From: Melastoma dodecandrum | Lineage: Eukaryota; Streptophyta; Magnoliopsida; Myrtales; Melastomataceae | Assembly (NCBI GenBank): GCA_029817715.1 | Contig: JARUPY010000465.1 | Location: 2,294,001 to 2,358,000, forward strand | DNA: 64,000 nucleotides | Direction of reading: 5' to 3' | Shown: positions 13,109 to 24,728 of the stretch, in pieces | Layout of the letters: each line of letters begins with the position of its first letter | Position numbering within the stretch: position 1 is the stretch's first letter | The notes under the pieces: model-generated | Databases searched by the model: none | What the model was told of the DNA's origin: nothing | Seen by the model: only the letters and a program-made list of their open reading frames with translations | Position numbers and translations under genes: made by a program

Positions 13109-16100
13109 TTTGAAATTTAATCTTTTTTGCTTTTTCTTAAAGAAAAGAAGGAAATAAAAATCGATTGTTAGATCAGAATTAGAACATTCCCCCCTTTCTC
13201 CCAGGGGGAGGGGTGTGATTTGTATATAGTGTGAGTGAGTGATGATGCTATTTCGGCATAAAAGAAATATTCTGATTCTTTGAGTGTTGGACCTTATTTA
13301 AAGAAAAAGAGTAAGGAAAACGACAGTGAGTTTTAGTAGATAGCCGCTGCCCCCCCCCCCCCCTAAACCTTAATTAATTGGACACGTGGCCGTCTCTTTC
13401 CACAAGATATTTTTATTACATCCCTACGGTTCATCTCGTATTACCTAAGGAGCTTCGTTTTGAATTGTCTGATCGTTAATTAACACGTGTGTTTTAGTAA
13501 TGAATTCTTTTATCCGTTCGGATAATCGGTACACGTGTCCAGTCATTGTCTCCATTTCCCTAGATTTTTCTTCCCCCCCACCCCAACCCAACCCCGCCAC
13601 CGCGATAATAAATACGATGTCGTTTCTCGCACCTTTGGGAACGTTTTAGGAATTATTGGGATTTTTCCCCTGACTCTACATCCACTGTTTATCCGGGGTG
13701 GGGGGACATATTCCCTTGCCACCACTCCCCCCTCCCCCAACATTATTTGGTGTAAACGTGTTGAGGAATAAATAACGGCGGCGTAACTTTGATAGGTGCG
13801 TTCTGAGTCCGCCACAGGAGAAGGAGAATGGATGCCCCACCCACCCAAATCAAATAGAAGAACGTCAAAAAGGACAAGCAAAAAACAAAACAAAAAGATT
13901 AAAGAGGAAAAAAGGGGAGGTATTTATTTCCAAGCGAATTGGATCAAATCACAATAAGAAGAGCAAATGTCAATATGCTTAATGAGGTCGAATCGAATAA
14001 ATTTGCCCCCCCCCCCCATTTGTGTTAAGGAAGGTGGGGTGGGGGGGGGATTATATAATATCCGATCTTTCTTTTGGAATCGATTCCTCGAGTGTGAGTA
14101 AGAAAAAACAAAAAGGGTGCGCCATCCCTAGTGGAAAATATACTCACATGATAAATTCAACTCGATTATGAATCTAATTTTTGTATTTTTCTAATAATTA
14201 CGTGGGCGCATATAAGTGGGAGATGGTTAGTACGTGCTAAAGTATGAATTGATAGTTACTTTAAAAAAAGCACGTAGTTATTTTTATTATTATTTACTTT
14301 TTTTGTTCGTATATAATAAAATCTCACTTAATAAATCAATCTAAATAATTGAACGTATGTTTTGATTGGACGTGAACGTCTAGATCAACCTCGATTATAA
14401 ATCAAGTCTGAGTTATACTAAGAAATGGATATTTGGTTAATAAATCTACGAAGTCTCCAGAGTGATAGATAGCATCAGGAGAAGTTTGTATTTCCGTCCG
14501 CGTCGGGTGGTGCATGGATCACTTCCATACTTCAACAAACATATCAGTGGAGCTTAGGTTCAGATTTGGGCTCGGCTGATCTTTATTGGGCCCAACGCCC
14601 GAGTGGGTGGGTTGATCGGTTGATTGATGTTGCCTGCCAACTCCTCCGAATAAAAAACCGTGGGGGAGTTTGGACCGCCGCCCCCTACTTCCGACAACCC
14701 TCCCCCCACCTTTCTCTCCTTCCCGGAAGCTGCCGGACAGATTTAACCCACGTGATGTAAAACGGATCCAGATTGTGTCCCCACCCAGATTGTTGTTTTG
14801 TTACGATGATTCCGGTGGATTTTTTGGTCTGTTTTTCCCAGTTTCCACGCCGCCAGACTGATAAGAAGTTTAAGTTGTGCGAGAGAAGAGTAGGTTATGC
14901 CAACAAGGATTCGAGGTGCTTCGCACTAGTCGAAGTCCTCCCAAAAGTCGTTCGCTCTACGCATGGAAAAAAGAGGGAAAGATACCGTGAATTCGTCCGC
15001 AACTCGAGCGACCTTCTCGTCAAAGCATAAACGGAACCCTAGTTATGGTGCTTCAACGCTTAAACTTGTTTAGATGTGTGGTGGAACAGGGATGATATCC
15101 CCCCCCTCTCCCTTACTCGACGCGTAGAAATTGGACGGACATCAGTGATCTAGCACGAAAAAGATCGTATACAACGCAACACGCATACACCCCGATTTGC
15201 TTCTTCGACCTGGGATTACTCGTTCATCTGGAAGCACTTGAAAGTGCATGATCATTTACAATGACGAGTTTCGTATTTTGTAACGTGCGTGCACACAAAC
15301 GTAGCTTTATTTATTAAATGCCCCCCCATTAATGGAATTTCATCCGTAAGTTGCGTGACATGCATGGCGTCCAGTATCGGGTTCAATAATAATTCGGAAA
15401 TCACTAACGTTAATTTCTCAAATCGGAGAATGTCTGGCAATCAAAATCAAACAACCTTAAATCACTAATGTTTGAAATTGATCCCCTGACAGCACTTGGA
15501 AAAATCATCAACCCCATAATTTTCAAAGAAACGTGGAAAACGACCTTGCGAGACGAAAGAAGAAAAACGAATTCCGATCAAATCAACTTATATACTTAAC
15601 CCCCGAGGTCTCGGATTGCCTCCCGGATCGAATCGAATCACGAATCGATGCTACTGTTTGATCGCACCGGCCCTTTTGTTTCAGGTACTAGTGTCGTAAC
15701 GATGGGAATCGGTGGTTGCGAGGCAACTTCTTTCGCATTGCAAGAGTGTTTTGGCCAGTTCATTTGATCGCCCAGATTTTTTTGTATATGATGTCATTGG
15801 TGACACCAGATCTGTCCACATCGACGTTGACATGTTGTTTGGTTTGAATCTTTTGTGCTTATGTTCTCGTCTCTTTTCTGCTGCTCCTTTTTCAAATCCA
15901 CACGCGTCTTAATTGGTCGAACTGTTCAAAATAAACACTCCTTCCCTTAGAATGGCTGGAGCATGTCGCCCCAGCTCATACCTGAAACTGTAGCAAGGCA
16001 GCGGTAGACCGACGTGATATAACGAATGAATCGAGATTGGATGTGCCATTATCGATACAATTGCTCAACGGACCATCTCGAACAGGAGTGAACGGCATCA

Positions 16101-16185
16101 CGATTCCACTCAGAAATGATGAAGAGCTGCTATCCCCCTTTCCAGCCTAAATCACATCTATTATGTGTGTGCCTTTTCGAAATAG
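13109..16185. other. Gene-poor intergenic stretch with homopolymer tracts
   Basis: No gene could be supported in these 3 kb. It contains C-runs of 10 or more near 13352-13365 and 14007-14018, G-runs near 14041-14049, and unassigned AT-rich DNA. Short open frames around 14566-15030 and 15712-15912 show no family resemblance, no plausible splice partners and no promoter context. Confidence 0.4.
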
Positions 16186-16458
16186 TTTTGGGCGTTGTTG
16201 GGCCTTCTCGACCCCAAAAACTAACTCATGAGGTGATGTTTTCCCTCACACTTATAAGTGAGCACACAACCCCTTCTAAAACCGATGTTGGATACCCAAC
16301 AATCTTTCTGGACTTTAACCTTCCACTCTTCAGTAATTCGATGAATTATTATGAATCGGGCTCTGATACCAGTGTTGATTGTTGTTGGACCTTCTTGACC
16401 CTAGAAGCTAGCTCATGGTTACCCAACCTCTTCCACAACTGATATGAAATATCCAACA
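16186..16458 (-). mobile_element. TRIM (terminal-repeat retrotransposon in miniature)
   Basis: A 273-bp element in minus orientation. On that strand the upstream LTR is 16373-16458 (86 bp), starting TGTTGGATAT and ending AACA. One base later, at 16371 reading down, comes TGGTATCAGAGCC, the primer-binding site complementary to initiator tRNA-Met. The internal part is only about 71 bp. The downstream LTR, 16186-16301 (116 bp), starts TGTTGGGTATCC and shares the motifs CATGAG, GGGTC.AGAAGG and CCAACAAC with the first; the first has lost about 30 bp around the TATA-like CTTATAAG. Exact 5-bp target duplications AATAG flank it at 16181-16185 and 16459-16463. There is no coding sequence, so movement would have depended on other LTR elements. 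It lies 335 bp upstream of the WRKY start codon. Confidence 0.9.
16395..16400 (+). promoter_or_regulatory. W-box core TTGACC inside the TRIM, upstream of the WRKY gene
   Basis: TTGACC matches the W-box core TTGAC(C/T) bound by WRKY proteins. It lies in the TRIM LTR about 395 bp upstream of the WRKY ATG. Presence of the motif is seen directly; use as a regulatory site is inference, and such six-base motifs occur often by chance. Confidence 0.3.
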
Positions 16459-16792
16459 AATAGATAAGTCGGAGCCAGATAATCATCGTCGCAAATGAAT
16501 TAGCCGATGCGAACGAAGAAGTTGAATAGTCGGGTAACTGATAAAATTTTGCAAGTATTACTAGTCATCGTGCTGGCGTAGAAAGGGAATGAATTGGTGA
16601 AACCGCAACTAGAACTGTTTAACATTAAAAAACCTGTCAAAAGATGTCATCTTCTGATGGTGATATTCAGTGGGAATACCAAATTTTAGTTTCTTTAGAA
16701 AGACGGACTCTCCTACTTTTCTCTTCCTCATCCTTCCTCTTACTTCTCCCCCCTTCTTTCTCTTTCTAGAGATCGAGAGATTCCAAGAAGTC

Positions 16793-18010
16793 ATGGACAA
16801 CTATCAACTACTCTTCTCATCTTCTTCCTCAACCTCAGCCGTGCCACCCGTGTCCCTGTTCGGGCACAGCTTCGTCGGCGGAAGTCTCCCCACGCAATTC
16901 AGCTTCCACGATGGTCCCAGCTTTGGTGGCGGCTTCCTTGGTCTAATGTCCACCGAAGGGGGAGTTTCAGAGGTCAAGGACAATGACCATCAATTGGATG
17001 ACCATCGTGTCAACCCGGTGGCTGATGAAAGCGACGTGAAAGCTGGGAAGAAGAAGGGGGAAGCAAAGAAGGCAAGGAGGCAGAGGTTCGCCTTTCAGAC
17101 GAGAAGCCAAGTGGACATCCTCGACGATGGTTATCGGTGGAGGAAGTACGGCCAAAAGGCCATCAAGAACAAGTTTCCTAGGTATAAGCACGAAACCCCC
17201 ATATCCCGATAAAAACACCATTAACGAGAATATAATCGTAATTAGCGATCCACGATAATTCACTTGGATCATTTCACGTCTGATCGAAGTTGACTAATGA
17301 TTTTGCGGTCGGGTCAATTCTAGGGTTTGGTGATTGCCATGTTTGACCGTATAAAGAAGAGATGTCGATTCGAATTAGGTTTTATCAAATAATAGAACTG
17401 GATGATATCGATCAGGTGCGTGCATCTGTTGTCTTCACTCAAACATTTGTATCTTACCTTCCTCGAGATAATGTTGTCGGCCAAGATAGTTTCCATCACG
17501 ATACCACGCGTGCCTATTCGAATCGAAAGTATAGTGTGAAATGAAGAAAAGCAAATTCAAAATCGGCGGTTTAGTCTCTAAGGATTCATTTTGATACGAA
17601 TAGTTCTACTTTAAAAATGTTATTTTTCTATTTTTTGCCTCCTTGAAGTATCTCTTAATGTAATTTCTTTTTTGTAATCCTCTTCTCGTCTGCATATCAT
17701 ACTCATGGTGATGCTGATGAGAATAATTTCGAGAAAATCCATTCGAGATCAATTTCGTGCCCTCACGGCCTTTCTACGATTTTGCGCGACCTTTACTTAT
17801 CCTTTTTGTATTTGGCTTCCTTGTTTGCCTTTCAGGAGCTACTATAAGTGCACATATCAGGGTTGCAACGTGAAGAAGCAGGTGCAACGTCTCACGGGAG
17901 ACGAAGAAGTCGTGGTGACGACCTATGAAGGAGTTCACTCCCACCCGATCGACAAGCCCAAAGAGAATTTCGAGCATATCTTGAGCCAAATGCATATCTA
18001 CCATCCCTAG
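16793..18010 (+). CDS. WRKY transcription factor, group IIc (WRKY75/45-like)
   Basis: Nuclear DNA-binding protein recognising W-boxes; this subgroup acts in phosphate starvation, senescence and stress. Two exons, 16793-17181 and 17836-18010, are joined at the conserved intron inside the WRKY domain (between P and the split Arg of PRSYYKC), giving 187 residues. WRKYGQK is at 116-122, followed by the zinc finger C135-X4-C140-X23-H164-X-H166, which defines group IIc. The flanks QRFAFQTRSQVDILDDGYRW and the end ENFEHILSQMHIYHP are those of the WRKY75/45 clade. A basic KKKGEAKKARR stretch before the domain may be a nuclear signal. One oddity: the usual KNNKFPR reads KNKFPR, one residue short between the WRKY strand and the first Cys. 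The start is the ATG giving MDNYQLLF; the in-frame ATG further upstream reads as leader. Confidence 0.93.
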
Positions 18011-18700
18011 CTTTTAGGTACAAAGGGCCTGCCGCTCATTAAACCGTGGATATTATTTCCAGTAGCCTTACATTAATGTAAAACTGTTATATCAGCAAAC
18101 AAAAAGGAGGGGGTTCGGACAAGTTCATTCCGATGTCACCGCAAACAAGTTTTGCAAGGTTAGCTCTAGATTCTTCCACAAAATGCATCTGCAATGATTT
18201 CGACTTTGCGAGTAATGGTCCTCAAGTGAAATCCCAAGCAACAAGAGCTCCTGTGTCCCACTAGCCTTGATTACTTTATGTATGTTGATGTGCCCAATTC
18301 GATCTGCAAAAGGGTCCACGGCCGCTTCCGACCACCTGAGTTCTCCTGTTGTCCTCTGGGGATTTGTAGAAAGCTTCTTGTTCCGATTCCAGAAAATACA
18401 GAATCTTAACCCATCCTCAGCAACAAATGACGATAAACTCAGGTTGCAAAGGCTAGATCTAGAGGACATGACATGTTCGGAACAATAACCTTCCTCGTTG
18501 GGGATCTCGCTTCATCACAGCATTTGATCCAGAATGAAACTCACAATACATGGTCTCTCGTATAAATTTCATAGATATCAACCAGACGACTTGCCAAATG
18601 AAGAATTTATTGAAACAGTGAGAGAATATAATTACATAAATCCACAGACACGGTTCATAAACATACACAATATAGAATCCTTTTTCTAAACCTTCTCTTT
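18011..18700. other. Intergenic between WRKY and DUF3339 genes
   Basis: The stretch holds the 3' ends of two convergent genes. A 114-codon ATG frame on the minus strand (18125-18469) lies here, but I recognise no family and it has no splicing or promoter support. Confidence 0.4.
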
Positions 18701-18916
18701 TCATCCGCTACTGACATGAACTCCGATGGCGATGACGAAGATAGTGATGAAACCAAAGAACAAGATCGTGTGGACAAGGATGGAGACGCCGCTGGTCTGC
18801 ATGTTGGTGAACTCGATCGCCCTTCCCTTCCCTGGGAGCTGGAACAACAACCCAGGGCTCAACACGACAAACAACACAGTCGCGATGATGACAGGGCCCC
18901 AGTCTCCTCCCGCCAT
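18701..18916 (-). CDS. DUF3339 membrane microprotein
   Basis: Small plant protein of 71 residues starting MAGGDWGPVIIATVLF, with two predicted membrane helices (about residues 8-25 and 47-66) separated by a short loop containing PGLLFQLPGKGRAIEF and a QTSG motif. This pattern and length are those of the DUF3339 family, plant proteins of about 70 residues with unknown function. I start at the ATG at 18914-18916 because the family begins there, although the frame stays open upstream to about 19018. Divergent from the NFD4-like gene, with 984 bp between the start codons. Confidence 0.85.
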   Translation of the reverse strand: MAGGDWGPVIIATVLFVVLSPGLLFQLPGKGRAIEFTNMQTSGVSILVHTILFFGFITIFVIAIGVHVSSG

Positions 18917-19900
18917 GATGTACCTCCTTCCCTTGTTCGCAATATCCACCGCGCGGATCTCAAGAGAAGTCGGTAATGGGCAGAAAACCAGGAGTTTCGT
19001 ATTCATATGTGAAGACAAGACAAGAAAATATTAGAAGACAAGGAGACAATTGAACGGACTGCAATTCCTAAAACTTAACATTGGTAGACAATGCATGGTA
19101 ATCCCCGAAATTCGTTTCCCTTAGGTATTTACATGTGTAAAACGTCATTTATAATTAGAAAATTGACATTAGAATGATTGGAATCTATAAACATCATCAC
19201 ATGATAAAATTACTTCATGAAAGAGGCTCTTAATTTTTTTTTTAATTAGGGAATTTTAAGTTTAAATAGAATATATGTGAAATTTAAGTTGTTATAAATA
19301 TATTAAAATTTATTTTAATTCGTAATCATTCGAATTGATTGACTGATACACGTGTCTCTCTCCATCCATTTTCAATCATATCCCACGACTTTTACGACGG
19401 AATGCATGGAAATTTACTAATCCTTAAATATATTTATTTAGTTATTATTTTGCAATAAACTCACCAACTTGTAACAGATTCGATGGTAAACCACAAAGTA
19501 AAATATTATCTGTGTATTGTCATTATCCAAAAAGAAAACATCTTTTTTCCCAAACAAAACTTGGAAGATGAGTGTAATTCGGGAGCGGTCTTATCCCAAT
19601 TCCTAATGAAGGATAACAACCAACGTCTCTTCTATTTTCAGCCAGAAAAATATGTCCAGACTTTGTACCCATTCGGACAGCACATCGATCTATCAACGCC
19701 TTCCTCGTACCTTGCCTGCCACCAGACACCCAATGTATATTTTAAAAGTAAAAAAAACAAAGAAAGAAAACTTCTTCATTCCACAAAACCCCCCATCATT
19801 AACGAAATCCTACATTACCCCAGAAAGGAAAGCTCCGATCTTGACAGGGAGAATCCCTCCCTGTGCTTCAGGAAACCCGTAAGGCTGAGTCTTTTAGGAA
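18917..19900. other. Shared upstream region of two divergent genes
   Basis: It separates the DUF3339 gene (minus) from the MFS gene (plus). AT-rich in the middle (19240-19480). Part of 19600-19900 is probably the leader of the MFS gene; an open frame running into that gene in another phase does not look coding. Confidence 0.4.
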
Positions 19901-22164
19901 ATGGGTCAGTTCAGGGAGAGGTTGGGGGAGTTCCTAAACAGCAGGTGGCTCGTGTTCGTGGCTTCGATATGGATTATGTCCTGCGCTGGGATCGGTTACC
20001 TGTTTGGGAGCATTTCCCCCGTGATCAAGAGCTCCTTGGGATACAACCAGAGGGAGATTGCTAGTCTAGGCGTAGCCAAGGACCTCGGCGACAGCGTCGG
20101 GTTCCTCGCCGGGGGATTATGTGAGGCCCTGCCGCTCTGGGCGGGGTTGCTCCTAGGCGCCATTCAGAATTTTGTTGGGTATGGCTGGATTTGGCTCGTC
20201 GTCACCGGGAGGGCTCCGGCGCTGCCTCTCTGGGCGGTAGGCGTTTGATGTTTTTGTCTCCAATGTGGGTGGAAATTCGGTGCTTTTTGTGCATGTGTTG
20301 GCGTGTTTTTGTTCGTGGTTTCGGTTGATAGCAATGGCGTTTTGGGTAGAGAGACAGCGGATTTAGAGTTGGTTTGGTCACAATGGCATATTGGATTTGC
20401 ATTGCATTGAGTGGGAATTGAGCAGACCATATCTTTAGGATAGTGCTTCATTTTCCCTTGGCGAGACTACATGCTTTTCTTCTGAAGATTATGTTACTTT
20501 AGTATCTGCAGGATGATGTTTCACCGTGGTGAAATGTAATGGTGTAGCTACGGAATGTTTCTTTTTTACCTGTAAAATTCTTTAATCTTCAGTTGAATCT
20601 TGACGGCTCCTTGATCGAACCTTGTAGATGTGCATTTTGGTATTCGTGGGAACGAATGGCGAAACATACTACAACACAGTCGCCTTGGTCTCCTCTGTCC
20701 AGAACTTCCCAAAGAGCAGAGGCCCAGTCGTGGGGATCCTGAAGGGATTCGCGGGGCTTGGCGGTGCTATTTTAACTCAGGTCTATGCGTTGATACACTC
20801 ACCCGACAATGCAAAACTCATCTTTGTGATTGCTGTCGGACCTCTTATGGTGGTCATTTCCCTGATGTTCATCGTTAGGCCTGTCGGAGGACACAAGCAA
20901 GTACGGCCATCAGACGGCCCGTGCTTCACATTTGTCTATAGCATTTGCCTCTTATTGGCCGCGTACATAATGGGAATCATGATCATTCAAGATGTCTTTG
21001 AATTCAGTCACACAGTCGTGGTGATTTTCACTGGGATTTTGTTCATCCTGCTTTTGCTACCCATTGCGATACCAGTGGCTTTGAGTTTCTTCTCTGAGCA
21101 TAGAGCGCCACTTCAAGAACCTCTTCTGCCTGAGTTGCAGAAGACTGAGCCAGGAAAATCTGAGTTTGATTCCCAGGAGGTTATTTTCAGCGAGGTGGAA
21201 GATGAGAAACCGAAGGAGGTGGATTTGCTTCCGGCATCCGAAAGGAGGAAGCGGATAGCCCAATTGCAGGCAAAGCTGTTCCAAGCCGCTGCAGAAGGTG
21301 CCGTGAGGGTGAAGAGACGAAAGGGGCCACATAGAGGAGAGGACTTCACGCTATCCCAGGCTCTGATTAAGGCCGACTTCTGGCTGATATTTTTCTCGAT
21401 GCTCCTGGGTTCGGGTTCGGGATTGACCGTTATCGATAACCTTGGTCAGTTGAGCCAGTCTCTTGGATACGATAATACACACATCTTTGTGTCTATGATT
21501 AGTATCTGGAACTTCCTAGGCCGTGTTGGTGGGGGTTACTTTTCCGAGATCATCGTTAGGTGAGAATCAATTCCATCTGCTAAAGAACCAGACTGGTTCC
21601 ACAAGCTGGTTATACTCATCTTCTCAGCTTAAGCCAACCTTATCTGTTGACAGGGACTACTCTTTTCCCCGGCCAGCAGCAATGGCTGTTGCTCAACTCC
21701 TCATGGCTGTAGGCCATATTTTCTTCGCAATGGGTTGGCCTGGTGCAATGTACATAGGCACACTGTTAATCGGGCTCGGATACGGTGCCCACTGGGCGAT
21801 TGTTCCCGCCACCATCTCCGAGTTGTTCGGCTTGAAAAAGTTTGGCGCTTTATACAACTTCCTCACCCTGGCCAACCCGTCAGGCTCCCTAATCTTCTCA
21901 GGCGTGATTGCTAGCAGCATTTACGACATGGAGGCGGAGAAGCAAGCTCGTGAGCGTCACAATCAGTATGGTAACTTTCCAGGAACGTCACTCCTCCATG
22001 GTCACCTTGCAGAAGAGGCATTGAAGTGCAAAGGTTCCATCTGCTTTTTCCTGACTTCAGTAATTATGTCGGGATTTTGCATCGTCGCTGTAGGTTTAAG
22101 CTTGATTGTTGTCTACCGGACAAAGGTAGTGTATGCCAATCTCTATGGAAAATCCCAAACTTGA
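19901..22164 (+). CDS. NFD4-like: NFD4-like nodulin/MFS transporter
   Basis: Multi-pass membrane protein of the plant nodulin-like branch of the major facilitator superfamily, annotated in plants as NUCLEAR FUSION DEFECTIVE 4-like; the substrate is not established. Three exons, 19901-20236, 20628-21559 and 21654-22164, in phase, giving 592 residues. About a dozen hydrophobic helices are visible in two halves, for example WLVFVASIWIMSCAGIGYLFG near the start and AAMAVAQLLMAVGHIFFAMGW in the last exon. Between the halves is a charged cytoplasmic loop with SERRKRIAQLQAKLFQAA. Other family hallmarks are SSLGYNQREIASLGVAKDLGD and GLGYGAHWAIVPATISELFGLKKFG. The C-terminus is short after YRTKVVYANLYGKS. 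The gene looks intact. Its stop is 228 bp from the stop of the convergent ribonucleotide reductase gene. Confidence 0.92.
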
Positions 22165-22391
22165 AACGCAAAGTTACAAACTCAAGGCAGATTCCTCAAG
22201 AAGAGCTAAGTGTGCCAGTTGCGTTATGAATGCTTAGCCATGTCTAGGGTTGAGCAGATGTTCTTTCAAAGAACTGAATGACAAAATTGCATTAACAGGA
22301 TTCTGTCTTTGATTAACACAGAAAATTTTTTGAAATAGACAAATGAAAACATGTTGATTACTACACAAGGCATGAAATAATTAATCTTCCC

Positions 22392-23469
22392 CTAGAAGTC
22401 CTCGTCCAGCTTAAACACATGAGATCCGCCATTCCCATTAATCACACTGGACATGACGGACGCCTTCTGGTATTCACCAACCCTCTTCTCAAAGAAGTTG
22501 GTCTTCCCTTGGAGAGAGATCAGCTCCATCCAGTCGAAGGGATTCGCCGTCTCGTACAATTTCCCACAACCAAGCGCCCCCAGCAACCGATCCGCCACAA
22601 ATTCAATGTACTGCCCCATGAGGTCACCATTCATCCCAACAAGGGCACAAGGGAGGGCATCACATACAAACTCTCGCTCAATGTCAACTGCATCCCTGAC
22701 AATGAACTTGACCCGGCTCTCACCTAGCTTGACGCGTAGGAGGGAATAGAGGAGGCACGCAAAATCACAGTGCAGGCCCTCATCGCGGGAGATCAGCTCA
22801 TTCGAGAAGGTGAGACCTGGCATAAGGCCACGCTTCTTCAGCCAGAAGATGGCACAGAAGCTCCCTGAGAAGAAGATCCCTTCCACGCATGCAAAAGCCA
22901 CAAGCCTCTCCGCAAAGGACGCCGACCCATTGATCCACCGAAGCGCCCACTCCGCCTTCTTTGCCACACAGGGGATTGTGTCAATCGCGTGGAATAACCT
23001 GTGGGATCAACAACTAATCATCACCCACCCAATTCACCCGCAAACTCCCACCAAAATCCATCACAAACCGAACAACTCAGTACCCGCTTTTCTCCACCGA
23101 ATCCTTAACGTAAGTCTCGAGCAGAAGACTATACATCTCGGAGTGAATATTCTCAATAGCGATCTGGAACCCATAGAACGCCCTTGCCTCAGCAACCTGG
23201 ACCTCCTTCATGAACCTGACGGCGAGGTTCTCTAGCACAATCCCATCAGACGCGGCGAAGAACGCGAGGACGTGCTTGACGAAGTGGCGCTCCCCATCAG
23301 TGAGGCCCTCCCAGTGGCGGAGGTCGTGGGAGAGGTCAACCTCCTCGGCAGTCCAGAACGAGGCCTCCGCCTTCTTGTACATCTCCCATATCTCCTGGTA
23401 CTGGATAGGGAACATGCAGAACCTGTCGGGATTCGGAGCGAGGAGGGGCTCTTCAGGGATCAAAGGCAT
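22392..23469 (-). CDS. RNR2: Ribonucleoside-diphosphate reductase small subunit (R2)
   Basis: Forms the tyrosyl radical and diiron cofactor that let the R1/R2 complex reduce ribonucleotides to deoxyribonucleotides for DNA synthesis. Two exons, 23084-23469 and 22392-22998, joined in split-codon phase, giving 330 residues, about ten fewer than typical plant R2. Visible features are [11 protein letters not shown], the metal and radical segment IENIHSEMY (E106, H109, radical Tyr113), the [13 protein letters not shown] helix with a Glu ligand, [12 protein letters not shown] with Glu and His ligands, and the C-terminal KLDEDF tail that docks on R1. All key residues I can check are present, so it should be active. 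The donor at 23083/23082 was chosen because it restores [15 protein letters not shown] as in homologues; reading on would hit a stop. Confidence 0.95.
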
Positions 23470-24126
23470 CGCTGGCGGAGGGTGATCGAATCGGATTTAG
23501 GGTCTTCTTTTTGGGGGGGTGGGGGCGCGCGAAGAACAGTGGGGGGAAGCGGATCGGGGGATTTATATAGCGGGGGAGGAGAAGAGCGGGAGGAATTCGA
23601 ATTCCAAATTAGAAATAAAAGGAAATGACGATATGGGGCTTTTGAGAGGGGGTAGTTTGGGGAAAGACGGGGTGGTGAGGGAGGTGTGCGGCGGAAGCTT
23701 TTATTACTTGGCCGGTTGTGGATCAGATTTTGAAGGAAAGACGAATTTGCGCGCCGGATTCAAAAGTTTTGTGTTCCATGAAAGAAGATTGCATTATAAA
23801 AAGTAAGGGTGGGGGATGGTTGGGGGCACAAGTTGTCATACTTTGACTTACGAAGCTTGCCTTTGGGGTTAGAAGATATTGGGCTTAATTTTGTTTTGCT
23901 CGTGCTTACTTACTCTTACGAGAGCTTGGTTGCACTTAAAGATGGTGGTCTCTGGCACAAGCTCAATCCACAGGCCCATCTCCATTAAAGGGATTTATTA
24001 GCCATCTCGCTTGTACCATCCTTACTGTCCAACGGTTTGGTTGGGGAATGAAACTGGGATATGAGTTATTTTGGGCTTAAAATCGTGACATACAAGAAAC
24101 AAAATGACGATGCGTTCCCTTTTCAC
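23470..24126. other. Upstream region of RNR2
   Basis: Promoter and leader of the minus-strand RNR2 gene, G-rich on the plus strand between 23500 and 23700. I looked for an exact E2F site TTTSSCGC and did not find one; TTTGCGCG near 23746 is a near miss. Confidence 0.35.
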
Positions 24127-24728
24127 TCAGAAAAAGCTGCCCTGTGCCATCTCCTCAGCCTCTTCCCATCGCTCATTCTCTGCTTCTGCCGACCCCTTCG
24201 TCTCTGCTCCGTGGACCCATTTCGGCCTCCCCGATAACGGCCTCGTCACGTCAACGGACCCGCATCCACCCCCCGCATTCTGTGCGTCGGACTGACCTTT
24301 GGAACGATTGTGATTGTCGAATTCGGGGATTCCATGCAACGCACCCTTGTGCTTGCTCCCCATGGCTCTTCGCCAACAGGGCTCCGCACTCTCAACCACG
24401 TGTCGCAGAAGGAGCGGTAGGACCAGTTCCTTGGTAAGTTCTTCAAGCCCAGCTTTAACGACTCTTTCTTGGGCCATGATAGCCTTAGCAAAGAACTTCT
24501 TCACGATCGCATAACACTCGCGGATGATCTGCGTTACAAAGTTGGACTCAGTGGAGAAGGTGCTTTTTCAACTTCGGGCTGGTAATATGATGAGAATACT
24601 CGTTGAAACAGGTGAGGATTCGCGTCAGGAAGCTCTGCAAGGCACTGGAGGAAGATGCCTTCAGGCCAGTGTTGCACCTCTATGACGGTCCAAAGCTCCG
24701 TCTGGAGCTCCCCGTCCCAGAGGTGCAC
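24127..24728 (-). pseudogene. Unrecognised gene fragment with a frame break
   Basis: Two adjoining minus-strand frames look like one broken coding stretch. Upstream, about 24555-24670, reads SFLTRILTCFNEYSHHI followed by a basic stretch. After a one-base shift near 24550 the other frame continues IRECYAIVKKFFAKAIMAQERVV and then a helical segment ELTKELVLPLLLRHVVESAE, running open to 24127. The residue composition is protein-like, amphipathic and helical, unlike its surroundings. I do not recognise the family and see no start codon or upstream exons, so it may be a relic or the end of a gene whose other exons I cannot find. Whether both frames really belong together is inference. Confidence 0.3.

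Noticed and set aside
16116..16442. 108-codon plus-strand frame
   Set aside because: It runs through both LTRs of the TRIM in antisense, so its repeats come from the element, not from a gene.
18125..18469. 114-codon minus-strand ATG frame between WRKY and DUF3339
   Set aside because: No family resemblance, no promoter or splice support; it probably overlaps 3' untranslated sequence.
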